Made by a program: the position numbers and the translations under genes. The notes beneath the pieces are model-generated. The model had not been told where the DNA came from. It saw only the letters and a program-made list of their open reading frames with translations, and searched no databases. Shown here in pieces: positions 9,406 to 18,514 of a stretch of 64,000 nucleotides of DNA; position 1 is the first letter of the stretch, and the number at the start of each line of letters is the position of its first letter. Source of the DNA: Aequorivita antarctica (lineage in GTDB: Bacteria; Bacteroidota; Bacteroidia; Flavobacteriales; Flavobacteriaceae); NCBI RefSeq assembly GCF_007997155.1, contig NZ_VORT01000001.1, positions 248,001-312,000 of the forward strand. Direction: 5' to 3'.

Positions 9406-11775
9406 ATGAAAAAACTTGGTGCCATTCTTTCGCTCCTGCTCATAATTGCATTAGTCTATTACAGTTTTTATGGACTCACACCGCATTACAATGAAGACGA
9501 AACGACTCCGGCTACTGAATTTTCGGTGGACAGAGCACTACAGCCTTTAAGCGAAATTTCAAAAAAACCACATTATTTAGGTTCCGAAGGACACGAAGAA
9601 GTTCGTGAATTTTTGATATCTGAATTGCGAAAACTAGGACTTGATCCTCATATCCAAAAAGGATTTAGCATAAATCCAGAATCGAAAACACTGAACAAAC
9701 CCATAAATATTGTTGGCCGGATAAAAGGTTCAGGAGAAGGAAAAGCGTTGCTTTTGCTGTCGCATTACGATAGCGCGCTGGTGCCTTCTTATGGCACAAG
9801 CGATGCGGGAAGTGGTCTGGTTACTATCTTGGAAAGCCTTCGCGCCTATTTGGCGTCAGGAGAACAACCTAAAAACGATATCATCATTCTTTTTTCCGAT
9901 GCCGAAGAAATTGGGTTGGACGGTGCCAAACTATTTGTAAACGAACATCCTTGGGCAAAAAACGTTGGTTTAGTGCTTAATTTTGAAGCTCGCGGCACAA
10001 GTGGCCCAAGCAATATGATTTTGGAAACTAATGGTGGTAATTCAAATTTAGTAAAGGAATTTATAAAAGCCAATCCAGATTTTCCCGTGGCTTCCTCGTT
10101 GATGTACAGCGTATACAAAATGTTGCCCAATGATACCGATTCCACTGTTTTTAGGGAAGACGGCGATATTGATAGTTTTTTCTTCGCCTTTATTGACAAT
10201 CATTTTAACTATCACACGGCCAATGACAATATGTATCATCTAGACTGGAACAGCTTGGCACATCAAGGCAGTTATTTACTGCCGCTTATGCATTATTTTG
10301 GCAATGCCGATCTCTCAAAATTGAAGTCCAAAACAGACGATGTTTACGTGAATTTGCCTTTAGTAAAGATGATAAGCTATCCATTTTCATGGATTTTGCC
10401 GATGCTAATTCTGGCAACGTTTCTTTTTTTGTTCCTTATTTTTTACGGACTCCACAAAAGAAAACTAAACGGAAAAAAGATGGCTTTGGGCTTTGTTCCG
10501 TTTTTGCTTTCCCTGATTGTTTGTGGCATTGTCGGCCTATTTGGTTGGAAATTGATTATAGCTTTGTATCCTCAATACACAGAAATCCAACAGGGTTTTA
10601 CGTATAATGGGCATTGGTATATTGCATTTTTCGTCTTTCTTTCATTGGCCATTACGTTTGCATTTTATAAAAAGTTTACTCAAAAATTTAACGAGCCTTC
10701 CTTTTACGTTGCTCCATTGCTTTTTTGGCTTTTGATAAACATAGCGGTTTTTATTATTCTGAAAGGTGCTGCCTTCTTCATTATTCCAGTATTTTTTGGA
10801 TTGTTATCGTTTTTTGTAATGCTTCGACAGGAACGCCCCAATATATTAGCGATGACGCTATTGGCAGTTCCCGCTATCTTTATTTTTGCGCCCCTCATTC
10901 AGTTTTTTCCAGTTGGGTTGGGCTTGAAAATGCTTGTTATAAGCTGCGTTTTCACCGTTTTGCTTTTTGTGTTGCTCTGGCCCGTTTTTGGATATTATAA
11001 AATGAAAGGTTTGCTTTCAGTTTTATTTTTATTGCTCGCCGTTTTCTTTTTTATAAAAGCCCATTCAAAAAGTGATTTTTCTGATGAGCGAAGAAAGCCT
11101 AACAGCCTAGTTTATTACAAAGATGCGGATGCAAACAAAACCTATTGGCTTACTTACGATAAGGATATTGACGAATGGACGCAGCAATATTTAGGAGAAA
11201 AACCTCAAGATGCCGCTGAAATTTTGGATGCTGCTTCGTATAATAAATACGGAACCAATTTCAGTTACGCAGCCGAAGCTCCCGAAAAAAACATTGCTAA
11301 TTTCGAAATAATTTTGGAAGAAGATACCCTTATTGAAAACCTTCGAAGCGTGAAATTTATAATCGTTCCGCAACGGAGAGTTAATAAAATAGATTTATAC
11401 AGTGAAGGGAATACATCTTTTAAATCTTTGGAGTTTAATGGTGAAACTATGCCGATTTCAGAAGTTTCTAACGACTATCGCGGCACAAAGAATAGTGCAC
11501 TCATCAATTATTATGTTTCTGAAAATGATTCTCTTAAAGTGAAGTTTTCCGTAGAAGAAAATACATCAGTTTCTTTTAAAGTGATGGAATATTCCTTCGA
11601 CTTAATGACAAACCCACAATTTGAAATTGCAAAAAGACCAGATTATACAATGCCGAAACCTTTTGTAATTACCGATGCCGTTGCAGTGAAACGAACTTTT
11701 TCAATAGATTCTCTAAAAAGGAAAATAGCCGATACAGTTAAAATAAATCCTCAAATTATTTTGAATGATAAATAA
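9406..11775 (+). CDS. Membrane-bound M28-family zinc peptidase
   Basis: 789 residues. One N-terminal helix (about 5-24) places an M28 aminopeptidase domain (about 45-310) outside the cytoplasm. Zinc-binding motifs are visible: HYDSALVP, then TSDAGSGLVTILE, and SDAEEIGLDGA with the catalytic Glu pair; a late His lies in FNYHTANDN. About eight or nine helices follow (residues 325-550), then a soluble C-terminal domain (about 560-789). This resembles the eukaryotic ER metallopeptidase (ERMP1/Fxna) layout, so it is probably an envelope aminopeptidase. Its 3' end overlaps the next gene by 11 bases. Confidence 0.88.
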   Translation: MKKLGAILSLLLIIALVYYSFYGLTPHYNEDETTPATEFSVDRALQPLSEISKKPHYLGSEGHEEVREFLISELRKLGLDPHIQKGFSINPESKTLNKPINIVGRIKGSGEGKALLLLSHYDSALVPSYGTSDAGSGLVTILESLRAYLASGEQPKNDIIILFSDAEEIGLDGAKLFVNEHPWAKNVGLVLNFEARGTSGPSNMILETNGGNSNLVKEFIKANPDFPVASSLMYSVYKMLPNDTDSTVFREDGDIDSFFFAFIDNHFNYHTANDNMYHLDWNSLAHQGSYLLPLMHYFGNADLSKLKSKTDDVYVNLPLVKMISYPFSWILPMLILATFLFLFLIFYGLHKRKLNGKKMALGFVPFLLSLIVCGIVGLFGWKLIIALYPQYTEIQQGFTYNGHWYIAFFVFLSLAITFAFYKKFTQKFNEPSFYVAPLLFWLLINIAVFIILKGAAFFIIPVFFGLLSFFVMLRQERPNILAMTLLAVPAIFIFAPLIQFFPVGLGLKMLVISCVFTVLLFVLLWPVFGYYKMKGLLSVLFLLLAVFFFIKAHSKSDFSDERRKPNSLVYYKDADANKTYWLTYDKDIDEWTQQYLGEKPQDAAEILDAASYNKYGTNFSYAAEAPEKNIANFEIILEEDTLIENLRSVKFIIVPQRRVNKIDLYSEGNTSFKSLEFNGETMPISEVSNDYRGTKNSALINYYVSENDSLKVKFSVEENTSVSFKVMEYSFDLMTNPQFEIAKRPDYTMPKPFVITDAVAVKRTFSIDSLKRKIADTVKINPQIILNDK

Positions 11776-12574
11776 AACAATCGCAATTACAGGCTTAGGA
11801 TGGCTAGGTCAACCATTGGGGTATCGTCTGGCTTCTCTGGGCTATACGGTAAAAGGTTCAGTGACAACAATTGAAAAAGCTACTTTATTGCAACAAAACG
11901 GTTTTGATGTATATCCTGTGGAAATTTCAGAAAACGGAATTGAGGGTGAAATTCAGGCACTTTTAAACAATGCAGATTGTTTAGTGATAATGATTCCACC
12001 CGGACTTCGCAAAAACACGGGCGCAGATTATGTTTTGAAAATGGCTCATTTGGTTGCGGCAATAAACGAATCAGCTGTTTCTAAAATTATTTTGGTGAGC
12101 AGTACTTCGGTTTATGATGATTCGCAGGGAAACGTGACAGAAAAGAACGAGCCAAGACCCGAAACAATCGCCGGAAAACAATTGCGGCAAGTGGAAGAAT
12201 TATTTATCAATTCAGAAGAATTGCAAACTACAATCGTACGTTTTGGCGGCTTGATTGGCGGCACTCGCCAACCCGCAAAATATTTGGCGGGACGCAAAGA
12301 TTTGTCAGATGGCAATGCCCCCGTGAATTTGATTCACCGCGAGGATTGTATTAATATTTTGGTTGAAATTTTAAAACAGGATGCCTTCGGAAAGATTTTT
12401 AACGCTGTAAATCCAAACCATCCCAGAAAATCTGATTATTATATTCAAAAGGCGGAGGAGCTTGGTTTGGAACTACCTTCCTTTGCTGAAAATTCTACTG
12501 ATGAGGTTTATAAACAAGTGGATTCTGAAAACTTAAAGATGATTTTAAATTATTCTTTTAAAACTTCTATATAA
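11765..12574 (+). CDS. SDR-family NAD(P)-binding epimerase-like protein (YeeZ type)
   Basis: 269 residues with an N-terminal Rossmann fold (AITGLGWLGQPLG; the GxGxxG-like motif near residues 8-14) and a segment resembling extended SDR enzymes (VSSTSVYDD, near 117-125). The usual YxxxK dyad is not obvious after it (KQLRQVEELF), so the catalytic activity is uncertain. The start lies inside the end of the M28 peptidase gene, implying coupled translation. A perfect 20-bp hairpin follows its stop codon. Confidence 0.75.
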   Translation: MINKTIAITGLGWLGQPLGYRLASLGYTVKGSVTTIEKATLLQQNGFDVYPVEISENGIEGEIQALLNNADCLVIMIPPGLRKNTGADYVLKMAHLVAAINESAVSKIILVSSTSVYDDSQGNVTEKNEPRPETIAGKQLRQVEELFINSEELQTTIVRFGGLIGGTRQPAKYLAGRKDLSDGNAPVNLIHREDCINILVEILKQDAFGKIFNAVNPNHPRKSDYYIQKAEELGLELPSFAENSTDEVYKQVDSENLKMILNYSFKTSI

Positions 12575-12614
12575 TTAAAAAGGAGCCTTTTACAGCTCCT
12601 TTTTAATTATATAG
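12567..12614. terminator. Bidirectional terminator, perfect 20-bp stem
   Basis: Two perfectly complementary 20-base arms (12567-12586 and 12595-12614) flank an 8-base loop. The core is AAAAAGGAGC/GCTCCTTTTT, so both strands give a stem followed by U's. It serves the convergent SDR and M13 genes and starts just before the SDR stop codon. Confidence 0.9.
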
Positions 12615-12626
12615 AATACTTTAAAA

Positions 12627-14693
12627 CTACCAAATACGAACTCTATTTTCCGGAGCAACGTACATTGGGTCGCCTTCCTTAATATCAAAAGCTTCATAAA
12701 AAGCGTCGACATTCTGCAATGGTTGTGTAGCACGAACCATTCCTGGAGAGTGTGGATCTGTTTTCACTTGGTTACGAAGTGCTTCATCACGAGATTTGGT
12801 GCGCCAAACTGTGGCCCAACTCATAAAGAAACGTTGTTCTGGCGTGAAACCGTCAATATTATCTGGACGTCCGTTTTCTTTGTAAAAACGTTGCAAGCCA
12901 TCATAAGCACCAAGCACACCACCAAGATCGCCAATGTTTTCACCCAAAGTGAATTTTCCGTTGATGTAAACACTGTCCAAAACTTCTACATTACTGTATT
13001 GCTCGGCTAGTTTATCACCGCGCTCGGTGAAGTTTATAAGATCGGTTTCTGTCCACCAGTTCACCAAGTTCCCATTGGAGTCAAAACGTGAACCGCTGTC
13101 ATCAAAAGCGTGTGAAATCTCGTGGCCGATTACAGCGCCAATTCCACCGTAGTTTACAGCTTCATCTGCTTTGTAATCATAGAAAGGAGGCTGAAGGATT
13201 GCTGCAGGAAAAACGATTTCGTTATTGAAAGGGTTAAAATACGCATTCACTGTTTGTGGGCTCATTCCCCATTCAGTACGGTCCACAGGCTCATCTATTT
13301 TTTCGAGATTGTCCTTTAGACCCCAAGTTTGAACGGCAACCATATTGTCATAATACGTATTACCTTGCTTCACTTCCATAGAAGAATAGTCTTTCCATTT
13401 GTCTGGATAACCAACTTTTACGGTGAACTTATCAAGTTTTTCGATAGCTTTCACTTTCGTGCTGTCGCTCATCCAAGTTAAAGCATTTATACGGTCTTTG
13501 TAGGCTGCAATTACGTTGGTAATCATTGCTTCAGCTTTTTGCTTTGCCTCTGGCGGGAACATTTCATCTACATACAGTTTACCTAATGCTTCGCCTACGC
13601 TTCCATTAACAACTTCAAGAGCACGTTCGTCTGCAGGTTTTTGTTTTTTGGTGCCTTTTAGAGTTGTTTCATAAAAATCAAAATTGGCTTGATCAATTTC
13701 TGTGGTTAACATTCCAGTAGCATTATTCAAAGTCGACCAACGCATTACAGTTCTCCATGTATCAAAATCTGGCTTCGCGAACATTTGCTTCAATGTTTCC
13801 GTATACTTTGGCTGCATTACAATAAGAGTGTCCATTTGTTTGGTAATGCCCATACCTTTGAAAGCCGCTTCCCATTGAATTTGTGGAAGCATTTTTTGCA
13901 ATTCAGTAATACTTCTTGGATTGTTGAAGTTTCTGAAATCGCGACTAGCCACTTTGTCCAATCTTGGGGTGGCAAGTTTTGTTTCAAAAGCGAGAATGAT
14001 TTCTGCTTGCTTACGGGCAGATTCTTCAGTATCGCCTAAAAATTGTAGCATATGTGTAATGTGATCTACATACTGCTGACGTATTTTTACAGAAGCAGGA
14101 TCGGTATTGGTATAAAAATCACGGTCTGGAAGGCCTAAACCGCCTGGAGTAATATACGCCGAGTTCATCGCACTATTGCTTGGGTTTGAAAAAGCTGCAA
14201 GACCCAAAAATGGTTGTGAAACAGCAACGGCATCCTCACTCATCAATTTTTGAAAATCTTCCATGCTGTTCATGGCTGCAATTTTAGCAAGCGTTGGCTT
14301 TATTGGCTCAATACCAGCCTTGTTTCTTGCAACAGTATCTAGTTTAGATTCATAAATCATTAAAGCTTTTGCTTGGTCTGTTTCGGGAGCGTATTTTCCA
14401 CTTTCCTTAGCTTTCTCCAAAATATTCAACATATCCTTGCTGGTTTTTTTCCGCAGAATAGTGAACCCAGCCCAACTAGTCTCATCATCTGGAATCTCGT
14501 TGTTTTTCATCCAGTTTCCGTTCACGTAATTGTAAAAATCAGCTTTTGGACTTACGGTGGTGTCCATGTTTGCAAGTATTATTCCGTGTGGTTCGGTGTC
14601 TGCTGCGGCCAAATCAGTTTTTTCTTTACAAGAGGTTGCGGCTACTGCAACTACTGCAAGGGCCAAAACAGGTTTAAAAAAATTAGTCTTCAT
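12627..14693 (-). CDS. M13-family zinc metallopeptidase (PepO/neprilysin type), lipoprotein
   Basis: A 688-residue protein. The N-terminus is a lipoprotein signal (LALAVVAVAATSC, Cys22). The mature enzyme has the M13 N-terminal domain and a C-terminal catalytic domain with the zinc motif HEISH (in GAVIGHEISHAFDDSG) and the third ligand in ENIGDLGG. The substrate-binding NAYF motif and the terminal (I)W residues are also family-like. It probably cleaves peptides in the periplasm or at the outer membrane. A small unknown lipoprotein gene lies upstream on the same strand. Confidence 0.94.
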   Translation of the reverse strand: MKTNFFKPVLALAVVAVAATSCKEKTDLAAADTEPHGIILANMDTTVSPKADFYNYVNGNWMKNNEIPDDETSWAGFTILRKKTSKDMLNILEKAKESGKYAPETDQAKALMIYESKLDTVARNKAGIEPIKPTLAKIAAMNSMEDFQKLMSEDAVAVSQPFLGLAAFSNPSNSAMNSAYITPGGLGLPDRDFYTNTDPASVKIRQQYVDHITHMLQFLGDTEESARKQAEIILAFETKLATPRLDKVASRDFRNFNNPRSITELQKMLPQIQWEAAFKGMGITKQMDTLIVMQPKYTETLKQMFAKPDFDTWRTVMRWSTLNNATGMLTTEIDQANFDFYETTLKGTKKQKPADERALEVVNGSVGEALGKLYVDEMFPPEAKQKAEAMITNVIAAYKDRINALTWMSDSTKVKAIEKLDKFTVKVGYPDKWKDYSSMEVKQGNTYYDNMVAVQTWGLKDNLEKIDEPVDRTEWGMSPQTVNAYFNPFNNEIVFPAAILQPPFYDYKADEAVNYGGIGAVIGHEISHAFDDSGSRFDSNGNLVNWWTETDLINFTERGDKLAEQYSNVEVLDSVYINGKFTLGENIGDLGGVLGAYDGLQRFYKENGRPDNIDGFTPEQRFFMSWATVWRTKSRDEALRNQVKTDPHSPGMVRATQPLQNVDAFYEAFDIKEGDPMYVAPENRVRIW

Positions 14694-14727
14694 TTTATGA
14701 TTTTTGTTTAAGGTATTTATTGTCTTG

Positions 14728-14750
14728 AACTTATACTGAAAGTATAAGTT
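14728..14750. terminator. Short hairpin between two minus-strand lipoprotein genes
   Basis: A perfect 10-bp inverted repeat, AACTTATACT/AGTATAAGTT, with loop GAA. The T tract on the minus side is poor, so it may be a weak terminator or an mRNA-processing or stabilising hairpin rather than a strong stop. Confidence 0.4.
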
Positions 14751-14768
14751 GTTCTTTTAATGTGTTTG

Positions 14769-15359
14769 TTACACTTTCTTTTTCTTTTTATCTTGAAGTT
14801 CCAAATCCATAATGGAATCTTTATAACTCTGTTGTTTCTTCAGTTCGTTTTCTTCGTCTTCCTTTCTTTGGAAATCAATATTGTCCTTTTGAAATTTCTC
14901 GTTCAATTGAATGATAAGGTTCTTTACGGCAACGTTCAATTCTTCCATGGAATTTTGAACTTTCAAAGAGTCAATGATGGCTTGATGTGCAGTTTGAAAC
15001 AATAAGGCCGACCTTGTTTTAAGAACTAACAACCTGCTGTTAATGGGTTTGGTGTTCAAAGTGTCGGGAATATTTTTTAAAAGCGAATCGGAATACTGTT
15101 TTAAAAGTTCGGAATGGTTTCGAAGGTCTTCGTAGTTGCTGCCGTTTGTGTTTTTTGCTTCCAAAAGAAAATCTTCCAGAACTCCCCAGTGCACAGCTTG
15201 CTCCTTTGCTGGTGCGGAGAGTTTCGGAAAGTCAAAATCCTTATTTCCAAAAATAATGGAAGCATCGATTGAGGATGATTGGTTTTGTTTTTCTTCTGAA
15301 GAATTTCTGCAGGAAAAAATGAAACCGATAATTAATAAAATAGGAATTATAAACTTCAT
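14769..15359 (-). CDS. Conserved hypothetical lipoprotein, helical
   Basis: 196 residues. The N-terminus (MKFIIPILLIIGFIFSC) is a lipoprotein signal with the acylated Cys at 17. The rest is predicted helical and charged, ending in a coiled-coil-like stretch with Lys-rich terminus (residues about 130-196). An upstream ATG at 15458 gives a longer frame, but a promoter core at 15377-15384 lies inside that extension, so I chose 15359. I do not recognise the family. It precedes the M13 peptidase lipoprotein gene on the same strand. Confidence 0.7.
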   Translation of the reverse strand: MKFIIPILLIIGFIFSCRNSSEEKQNQSSSIDASIIFGNKDFDFPKLSAPAKEQAVHWGVLEDFLLEAKNTNGSNYEDLRNHSELLKQYSDSLLKNIPDTLNTKPINSRLLVLKTRSALLFQTAHQAIIDSLKVQNSMEELNVAVKNLIIQLNEKFQKDNIDFQRKEDEENELKKQQSYKDSIMDLELQDKKKKKV

Positions 15360-15376
15360 AAAGAATAAAAGAGGCA

Positions 15377-15384
15377 CAAAGATA
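15377..15384 (-). promoter_or_regulatory. -7 promoter box for the small lipoprotein gene
   Basis: The minus strand reads TATCTTTG, a full TAnnTTTG match, 18 bases before the ATG at 15359. Its position rules against the longer open frame from 15458. Confidence 0.65.
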
Positions 15385-15476
15385 CTGGTTATTAACCAAA
15401 TGATACATAAATTTTTTAAGTGCTGAAAGAACTGATAATACGTATATTTACATTTCATTTTTGAAAAAATAAAGTA

Positions 15477-16424
15477 ATGAAGAAGCGGATTCTAATTATT
15501 GGTGCTTGTGGACAAATAGGCACTGAATTAACAATTTATCTACGCAATAAATTTGGAATAAACAAAGTGATAGCCAGTGACATACGTGAAGGAGATGAAG
15601 CACTGATGAAAAGTGGTCCTTTTGAAATTTTGGATGCCATGGATTATGACGCGGTTGAAGAAGTAGTGATCCGTCACGAAATTACGGATGTTTATTTGAT
15701 GGCGGCAATGCTTTCAGCCACAGCGGAAAAATTTCCTATGAAAGGCTGGAACCTAAATATGAATTCACTTTTTCACGTTTTGAATTTGGCAAAAGAAAAA
15801 AAAATCGAGAAAATATTCTGGCCTTCCAGCATTGCAGTTTTTGGGCCCACAACCCCTAAAAAAGATACACCTCAGCGCACAATTATGGAACCTAGTACTG
15901 TTTACGGCATCAGCAAGCAAACAGGCGAACGCTGGTGTGAATACTACTTTAATCGTTATGGAGTGGATGTTCGCAGCATCCGTTATCCTGGGCTTATAAG
16001 TTATAAAACCCTTCCTGGTGGTGGAACCACAGATTATGCCGTAGATATTTATCACAAAGCCTTGAAGCACAAAAAATACATCTGCTTTTTAAATGCGGAA
16101 ACAACACTGCCAATGATGTTTATGGACGATGCCATAAATGCTACTGTAAGTATTATGGAAGCTGAAAGTAAAAAGGTTAAAATACGCAGCTCCTATAATC
16201 TTTCTGCCATGAGTTTTGATCCAGAAGAAATTACCGAAAGCATTCAAAAACACATTCCTGAATTTAAAATTAGCTATGAGCCAGATTTTAGACAAGCCAT
16301 TGCCGACAGTTGGCCGCAAAGTATTGACGATAGCGAAGCCAGAACAGATTGGGGCTGGGAAAGTAAAATTTCTCTTGATGAAATGACTGAAATAATGCTT
16401 GATAATTTGAAGAAGAAGTATTGA
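15477..16424 (+). CDS. L-threonine 3-dehydrogenase, SDR (GalE-like) type
   Basis: A 315-residue extended SDR enzyme. It has the Rossmann motif GACGQIG (residues 8-14), the catalytic YGISK (Tyr and Lys near 142-146) and the substrate loop LPGGGTTDYAV that marks the GalE-like threonine dehydrogenases known from Flavobacterium. The reaction is NAD+-dependent oxidation of L-threonine to 2-amino-3-ketobutyrate, which then yields glycine and acetyl-CoA. It differs from the zinc-dependent MDR enzyme of E. coli. No kbl (ligase) gene is present nearby. A strong terminator follows. Confidence 0.85.
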   Translation: MKKRILIIGACGQIGTELTIYLRNKFGINKVIASDIREGDEALMKSGPFEILDAMDYDAVEEVVIRHEITDVYLMAAMLSATAEKFPMKGWNLNMNSLFHVLNLAKEKKIEKIFWPSSIAVFGPTTPKKDTPQRTIMEPSTVYGISKQTGERWCEYYFNRYGVDVRSIRYPGLISYKTLPGGGTTDYAVDIYHKALKHKKYICFLNAETTLPMMFMDDAINATVSIMEAESKKVKIRSSYNLSAMSFDPEEITESIQKHIPEFKISYEPDFRQAIADSWPQSIDDSEARTDWGWESKISLDEMTEIMLDNLKKKY

Positions 16425-16466
16425 ATTTAATTTTCCAGGAGCAATAACTAATGAAGTTTATATTTT

Positions 16467-16499
16467 AAAAAAACCGTTCTAAAAAGGAACGGTTTTTTT
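16467..16499. terminator. Bidirectional terminator after threonine dehydrogenase and tRNA-Arg
   Basis: A perfect 13-bp stem (AAAAAAACCGTTC/GAACGGTTTTTTT) with a 7-base loop. It follows the dehydrogenase gene on the plus strand and starts three bases beyond the 3' end of tRNA-Arg on the minus strand. Confidence 0.9.
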
Positions 16500-16501
16500 G
16501 T

Positions 16502-16571
16502 AGCCTCACCAAGAATCGAACTTGGATCTAAAGTTTAGGAAACTTCTATTCTATCCATTGAACTATGAGGC
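16502..16571 (-). tRNA. tRNA-Arg (anticodon CCU)
   Basis: The minus strand folds as a cloverleaf: acceptor GCCTCAT/GTGAGGC, a three-pair D stem (TTC/GAA), anticodon stem GAAGT/ACTTT around loop TTCCTAA (anticodon CCU, reads AGG), and T stem CCAAG/CTTGG around TTCGATT. CCA is not encoded. The terminator lies immediately beyond the 3' end. Confidence 0.93.
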
Positions 16572-16656
16572 CGTTATTACTGGATGCAAATTTAAATATT
16601 TTTGATCTTTCATCAGGTTTTCTGAAGTAGTATCTCATTAATGTGACCATAAATAT

Positions 16657-16692
16657 AAAGGACAGGTTCAGCTATATTTGAACCTGTCCTTT
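16657..16692 (-). terminator. Terminator of the nrdB-nrdA operon
   Basis: A perfect 14-bp stem (AAAGGACAGGTTCA/TGAACCTGTCCTTT) with an 8-base loop, followed on the minus strand by a T-rich run. It lies 32 bases beyond the nrdA stop codon. Confidence 0.88.
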
Positions 16693-16723
16693 TATTTTTG
16701 TGCCTACTGTGTTTAAAGTGGCT

Positions 16724-18514
16724 TTATGCCTCACAACTTGCACAGTCTTTTTTCTGTGCAAACTTTTGGGCGGCATTCATACTATGTTGGTAGTAAAGAG
16801 ATTTCAATCCTAATTTCCACGCGGTCACGTGAATTTTATTTATCTCTTTAACGGGCATTTCTGGGTGTACTATAATATTTACCGACTGTCCCTGGTCAAT
16901 ATGATTTTGACGGTTCGCCGCTTGGTAGATAAGATCTAGTTGGTCTATTTCCGAATAGGTTTTAAACACTTCTTTTTCGTGTTCTGTTAAGAAATCAAGA
17001 TGCTGCACCGAGCCATCGTAATCGCGAATGTTTCGCCATACCTCTAGCGTGTTCATGCCTTTTTCCTCAAGCAATTGCTCTAAGAATGAATTTTTGATAG
17101 TGGTTTTAATCTTTGCAATATCCTTCACATAAACATTAGACCATATTGGTTCAATGCCCTGTGATACTTGCCCTAGAATGAAGGCTGATGACGTAGTAGG
17201 TGCAATCGCGTTCAGCGTAGCATTACGCCTTCCGTAGCCTTTAAGAACTGCTGGCTCGCCAAATTTTTCAGCCAACTCTTCCGAAGCTTTATATGATTTT
17301 TCCTTGATAACCCTAAATATCTCACTATTTAAGTTATAAGCTTTTTCGCTATTTAAAGGAAGCATTTTTGACTGTAACAAAGAGTGCCATCCCAAAACAC
17401 CAAGGCCCAAAGCGCGGTTATCTTTCGCAAAATTGTAGGCTCGTTCCATAAATAGAAAGGTTTGTCTATCCTCCCGACTTTCTGAATCCCGATAATCTTC
17501 TAATTTTTCAACAAACTCAGTAATAACCGCATCTAAGAAATAGACCATAGTTTCAACTGCATCGGTATCTTTCCATTTGTCATAATGCAATAAGTTTACT
17601 GAAGACAGCACGCATACAAACGACCATTCGTCATTTGATGGCAACATTATTTCGGTACATAGATTACTGGCGTAAATAGGAAGATTTTTATCCTTGTATA
17701 CATCTGCGGCTGAATTATTGGCATTGTCCTTAAAGAAAATATAAGGATAGCCCATTTCGCCTCTTCGCTGAAGCACTTTTGCCCAAATAGCACGCTTTTT
17801 TTCATCGCCATCTATCATTTCCTGCATCCATTTGTTGGTTACAGTTACGCCGTGGGTAAGTTCCTGAATTGGGTTTCCTTCAGTACCGATTTCCAGAAAC
17901 TCCATAATATCTGGATGTTCAACTGGTAAATAAGGCGAAAAACGGCCACGTCTAACCGAGCCTTGACTTACCACATCGACCATTGATTCAAATAACTGCA
18001 TGATGTGTACAGCACCAGAAGCTTGTCCGTTATTTTTTACCTCAGCCCCACGATGACGGATTTTACCAAAATATCCTGAAGTACCACCTCCAAGTTTAGA
18101 CATCATACCAACTTCAGATTGGGTGTATAGAATGTTACCCATATCATCGGCTATATGCGATCCGAAGCAACTTATGGGAAGTCCTCTTTTCTTTCCAAAA
18201 TTAGACCAAACAGGTGATGCTAAAGAGAAAAATCCTTCAGACATATACTTATAAAACTTGTCTGAATAACCCGGAATACCTAATATTTGTTGGGCTCTGT
18301 CGGCTATTTCGCGAATTCGTTCCTCGGCGGTTACTCCTGGCGTTAAATACCCTGAAGCTAAAAAGTTTCGACTGTGCTCTGTAAGCCATTCAAAGCCTTG
18401 AGTTTCTTTTTCTCCTGTATGATGGAGCGCTTCCTTTCGAGCGTTTACAAGGTTGTCTGTTTCGGAAATTGTTTTTGAAGTCTGTTTGTCGAGGTTTAGA
18501 TTTTGTTCCTTCAT
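16724..18514 (-). CDS. nrdA: Class I ribonucleotide reductase catalytic subunit NrdA, no ATP-cone
   Basis: Reduces ribonucleoside diphosphates to deoxyribonucleotides. At 596 residues it is about 160 shorter than E. coli NrdA because the N-terminal ATP-cone is absent; the sequence enters the barrel almost directly. Catalytic features are intact: the active-site Cys and Glu in SNLCTEIMLP, the second redox Cys in SFVCVLSSVNL, the first redox Cys in LPISCFG, the paired tyrosines in LKSLYYQHS that relay the radical, and a C-terminal shuttle pair CASC. The nrdB stop codon abuts this start. Activity control has moved to the partner NrdB. Confidence 0.96.
   Translation of the reverse strand: MKEQNLNLDKQTSKTISETDNLVNARKEALHHTGEKETQGFEWLTEHSRNFLASGYLTPGVTAEERIREIADRAQQILGIPGYSDKFYKYMSEGFFSLASPVWSNFGKKRGLPISCFGSHIADDMGNILYTQSEVGMMSKLGGGTSGYFGKIRHRGAEVKNNGQASGAVHIMQLFESMVDVVSQGSVRRGRFSPYLPVEHPDIMEFLEIGTEGNPIQELTHGVTVTNKWMQEMIDGDEKKRAIWAKVLQRRGEMGYPYIFFKDNANNSAADVYKDKNLPIYASNLCTEIMLPSNDEWSFVCVLSSVNLLHYDKWKDTDAVETMVYFLDAVITEFVEKLEDYRDSESREDRQTFLFMERAYNFAKDNRALGLGVLGWHSLLQSKMLPLNSEKAYNLNSEIFRVIKEKSYKASEELAEKFGEPAVLKGYGRRNATLNAIAPTTSSAFILGQVSQGIEPIWSNVYVKDIAKIKTTIKNSFLEQLLEEKGMNTLEVWRNIRDYDGSVQHLDFLTEHEKEVFKTYSEIDQLDLIYQAANRQNHIDQGQSVNIIVHPEMPVKEINKIHVTAWKLGLKSLYYQHSMNAAQKFAQKKDCASCEA

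Noticed and set aside
16724-18514. NrdA truncated at the N-terminus
   Set aside because: The missing piece is exactly the ATP-cone, which is found on NrdB; catalytic residues are complete.
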